In this document: positions 5,187-6,621 of the stretch, in pieces
Layout of the letters: every line of letters begins with the position of its first letter
Position numbering within the stretch: the first letter of the stretch is position 1
Origin: Arenicella sp.
GTDB lineage: Bacteria > Pseudomonadota > Gammaproteobacteria > Arenicellales > Arenicellaceae
Assembly (NCBI GenBank): GCA_018677115.1
Contig: JAHHOC010000034.1
Coordinates: forward strand, 1-6,621
Direction of reading: 5' to 3'
DNA: 6,621 nucleotides
Notes under the pieces: model-generated
Database searches by the model: none
What the model saw: the letters and a program-made list of their open reading frames with translations, nothing else
What the model was told of the DNA's origin: nothing
Program-made: the position numbers and the translations under genes

Positions 5187-6621
5187 TTATCGCTCCCGTA
5201 GTTCAAGCAACTCATCTTCATTGGTGCTGGTAATCTGGGGATAAACGCCTTCATCACTGATACGCAAGTGACGACTGTAGTATTTGTCCACGAACCCCTT
5301 GGTTTTCCAGAGTTTCTGTAAATTTCCCAGCTCTTTGAAATACCGGCCTATATGCTTTTCGGACATGTCGTCCCCACGGGATACCGATTCATAATGAAAC
5401 AACCGTGCTTCGGGTGTCCATATGATGTCCAGCCCCATTTGCTCAACCCTCAGGCAATAATCAATATCATTATAAGCAACTGCGAATTGTTCTGTGTTCA
5501 ATCCCTGCAGCCGATCAAACAGGTCTCGTGGCGTGATCATACAAGCAGCAGTAACCGCCATCATATTTTGGGTAGCTAAACAGCGGTACTGATATCCTGG
5601 CGCATCGCCCTGTTCCAGACGATGAATGTGACCTGCCGCATTACCCATGCCAATAGTTACGCCGGCATGCTGAACTCTGCCGTCCCCGAACAATAGCTTG
5701 GCGCCTACCGCGCCTACATTCGGCTGCTTCGCCCACACCACCATCTGCCGCAACCAGTCGGCATCAATGACTTCAATATCGTTATTGATTAAACCGATAA
5801 ATTCACCGCTGCCGTGGGCTGCAGCAAAGTTATTTATCGCCGAAAAATTGAATTCACCGGGAAATTGCAGAACTTCTACCCGCGAGTCCTCGGCTATTTT
5901 AGCCAGGAAGCGGGCGGTCTCATCAAGCTCGCTGCCATTATCAACAATAAAGACTCTAAAGTTGTCGTAGTCGGTACGGTTTAAAATGCTGTCCATGCAC
6001 GGTTTTAATATAGATAACCCATCCCTGGTGGGAATGATCAAATCTACCGATGGTTGATGACTCCATTGATTCGAGGCGCGCAATACATTGCAGTGGTTTC
6101 CACGTTGCCACTGTATATCATGCCAGGGTAAGCGCGTTTCAAAGGGCGGTGGCGTTGCGGGTGGCTCTCGCCGGTCACTGACGAATAGCACCTCGTCAAC
6201 ATGTAATACCTTGTCCACATCCGACATACATTCCAGCGCCAAGCGATAACGGCATTCATCGCTCATTAAATCGATTGACGACATGTTCTCCACAACGTCA
6301 CGGGCAATCATCATCGCCGGTCCAATATAATTGAAGCAATAGAGATAGGCTGGACTGGGCTTCGGTTTAAATACAGGTTGCAGAGCTACTTCCTGAGAAG
6401 ATTCCGAAGCTGAATAATCGTGATCGGTGTAGATCAAGCATGGCCGCTCATCCGTTTTTCGAATGGCACGTTTCAGCATTAGCAGAGCCGGAAAGCGCAA
6501 TCGCTCAGATTCGCTTAATGGAATCACATAATCAACGTCCGCTGGCAGCTTCGTGGTTTTGCCAGCGAGCAAAATATGTTCGGGCGGTAACAATAAATCT
6601 TCAAGCGCCGCACGCTGTGCC
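5187..6621 (-). CDS. Tandem-domain family 2 glycosyltransferase, RfbC-like (partial, N-terminus beyond right edge)
   Basis: The reading frame stays open to the right edge. The first possible start inside the window (TTG 6591-6593) is almost certainly an internal leucine, because the coding frame continues upstream with no ATG or ribosome site. Numbering from that codon, residues 1-140 look like the C-terminal half of a first GT2 domain: LIYTDHDY (53-60) and PVFKPKPSPAYLYCFNYIG (73-91). Residues 183-410 are a complete second GT2 domain: IIPTRDG (186-192), VDNGS (217-221), FNFSAINN (248-255), LINNDIEV (268-275), GDGRVQHAGV (303-312), GHIHR (321-325), AYNDIDYCLR (373-382) and FHYESVSRG (399-407). 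This architecture is that of Myxococcus RfbC-like O-antigen proteins. In the first domain the usual DHDD-type acidic motif is replaced by SESE (27-30), so only the second domain is likely catalytic. Translation ends with two stops in a row, TAA TAG. Sugar specificity is unknown. Confidence 0.9.
   Translation of the reverse strand, partial: AQRAALEDLLLPPEHILLAGKTTKLPADVDYVIPLSESERLRFPALLMLKRAIRKTDERPCLIYTDHDYSASESSQEVALQPVFKPKPSPAYLYCFNYIGPAMMIARDVVENMSSIDLMSDECRYRLALECMSDVDKVLHVDEVLFVSDRREPPATPPPFETRLPWHDIQWQRGNHCNVLRASNQWSHQPSVDLIIPTRDGLSILKPCMDSILNRTDYDNFRVFIVDNGSELDETARFLAKIAEDSRVEVLQFPGEFNFSAINNFAAAHGSGEFIGLINNDIEVIDADWLRQMVVWAKQPNVGAVGAKLLFGDGRVQHAGVTIGMGNAAGHIHRLEQGDAPGYQYRCLATQNMMAVTAACMITPRDLFDRLQGLNTEQFAVAYNDIDYCLRVEQMGLDIIWTPEARLFHYESVSRGDDMSEKHIGRYFKELGNLQKLWKTKGFVDKYYSRHLRISDEGVYPQITSTNEDELLELRER

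Noticed and set aside
5174..5202. Possible terminator after the tandem glycosyltransferase (GAAC ... GTTC followed by T-run on the minus strand)
   Set aside because: Only four base pairs enclose a long loop, with no GC-rich stem. The T-run alone is not enough to call a terminator.

Overview
The window is a stretch of a bacterial surface-polysaccharide (lipopolysaccharide O-antigen or similar) biosynthesis locus. All seven recognisable genes lie on the minus strand, so transcription runs from the right edge to the left edge. The gene families, tight gene packing, short Shine-Dalgarno motifs and roughly balanced base composition suggest a Gram-negative proteobacterium. The trio at the left end resembles the wbpV-wbpL-wbpM end of Pseudomonas O-antigen clusters, so a gammaproteobacterium is the best guess, but nothing here fixes the species.

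Layout in transcription order: (1) 6621-5187, a tandem-domain family-2 glycosyltransferase (GT2) of the Myxococcus RfbC-like type, cut at its N-terminus by the window edge. (2) 5186-5071, a 116-base AT-rich gap with a candidate sigma-70 promoter and a good ribosome binding site. (3) 5070-4069, a membrane-anchored GT2 of the DPM1/ArnC/GtrB-like type. (4) 4050-3121, a RfbF-like GT2, probably a rhamnosyltransferase. (5) 3119-2250, a WbbL-like GT2. (6) 2253-1390, an atypical short-chain dehydrogenase/epimerase (SDR) of the NDP-sugar type. (7) 1393-380, a WbpL/WecA-like polyprenyl-phosphate sugar-1-phosphate transferase. (8) 355-1, the N-terminal membrane domain of a WbpM/CapD-like NDP-sugar 4,6-dehydratase, cut by the left edge.

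How they work together (inference from families and order): the WbpM/CapD-like enzyme and the SDR would make a UDP-6-deoxy-N-acetylhexosamine, such as UDP-QuiNAc or UDP-FucNAc. The WbpL-like transferase would load that sugar phosphate onto undecaprenyl phosphate at the inner membrane. The soluble GT2 enzymes would then extend the repeat unit, probably with at least one rhamnose. The ArnC/GtrB-like enzyme would make an undecaprenyl-phosphate-linked monosaccharide, either for a periplasmic decoration or for a partner not visible here. Genes from 5070 leftwards are separated by 18 bases, 1 base, or overlaps of 4 bases, which indicates one translationally coupled operon.

No RNA gene, mobile element, CRISPR array or convincing terminator was seen. 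Nothing amounts to an obviously new system. The points most worth a second look are an A8 tract at the end of gene 3, the SDR's apparent loss of its catalytic tyrosine, the degenerate first domain of the tandem glycosyltransferase, and the non-ATG start of the WbpM/CapD-like gene, which follows its neighbour's TAG stop in the same frame.
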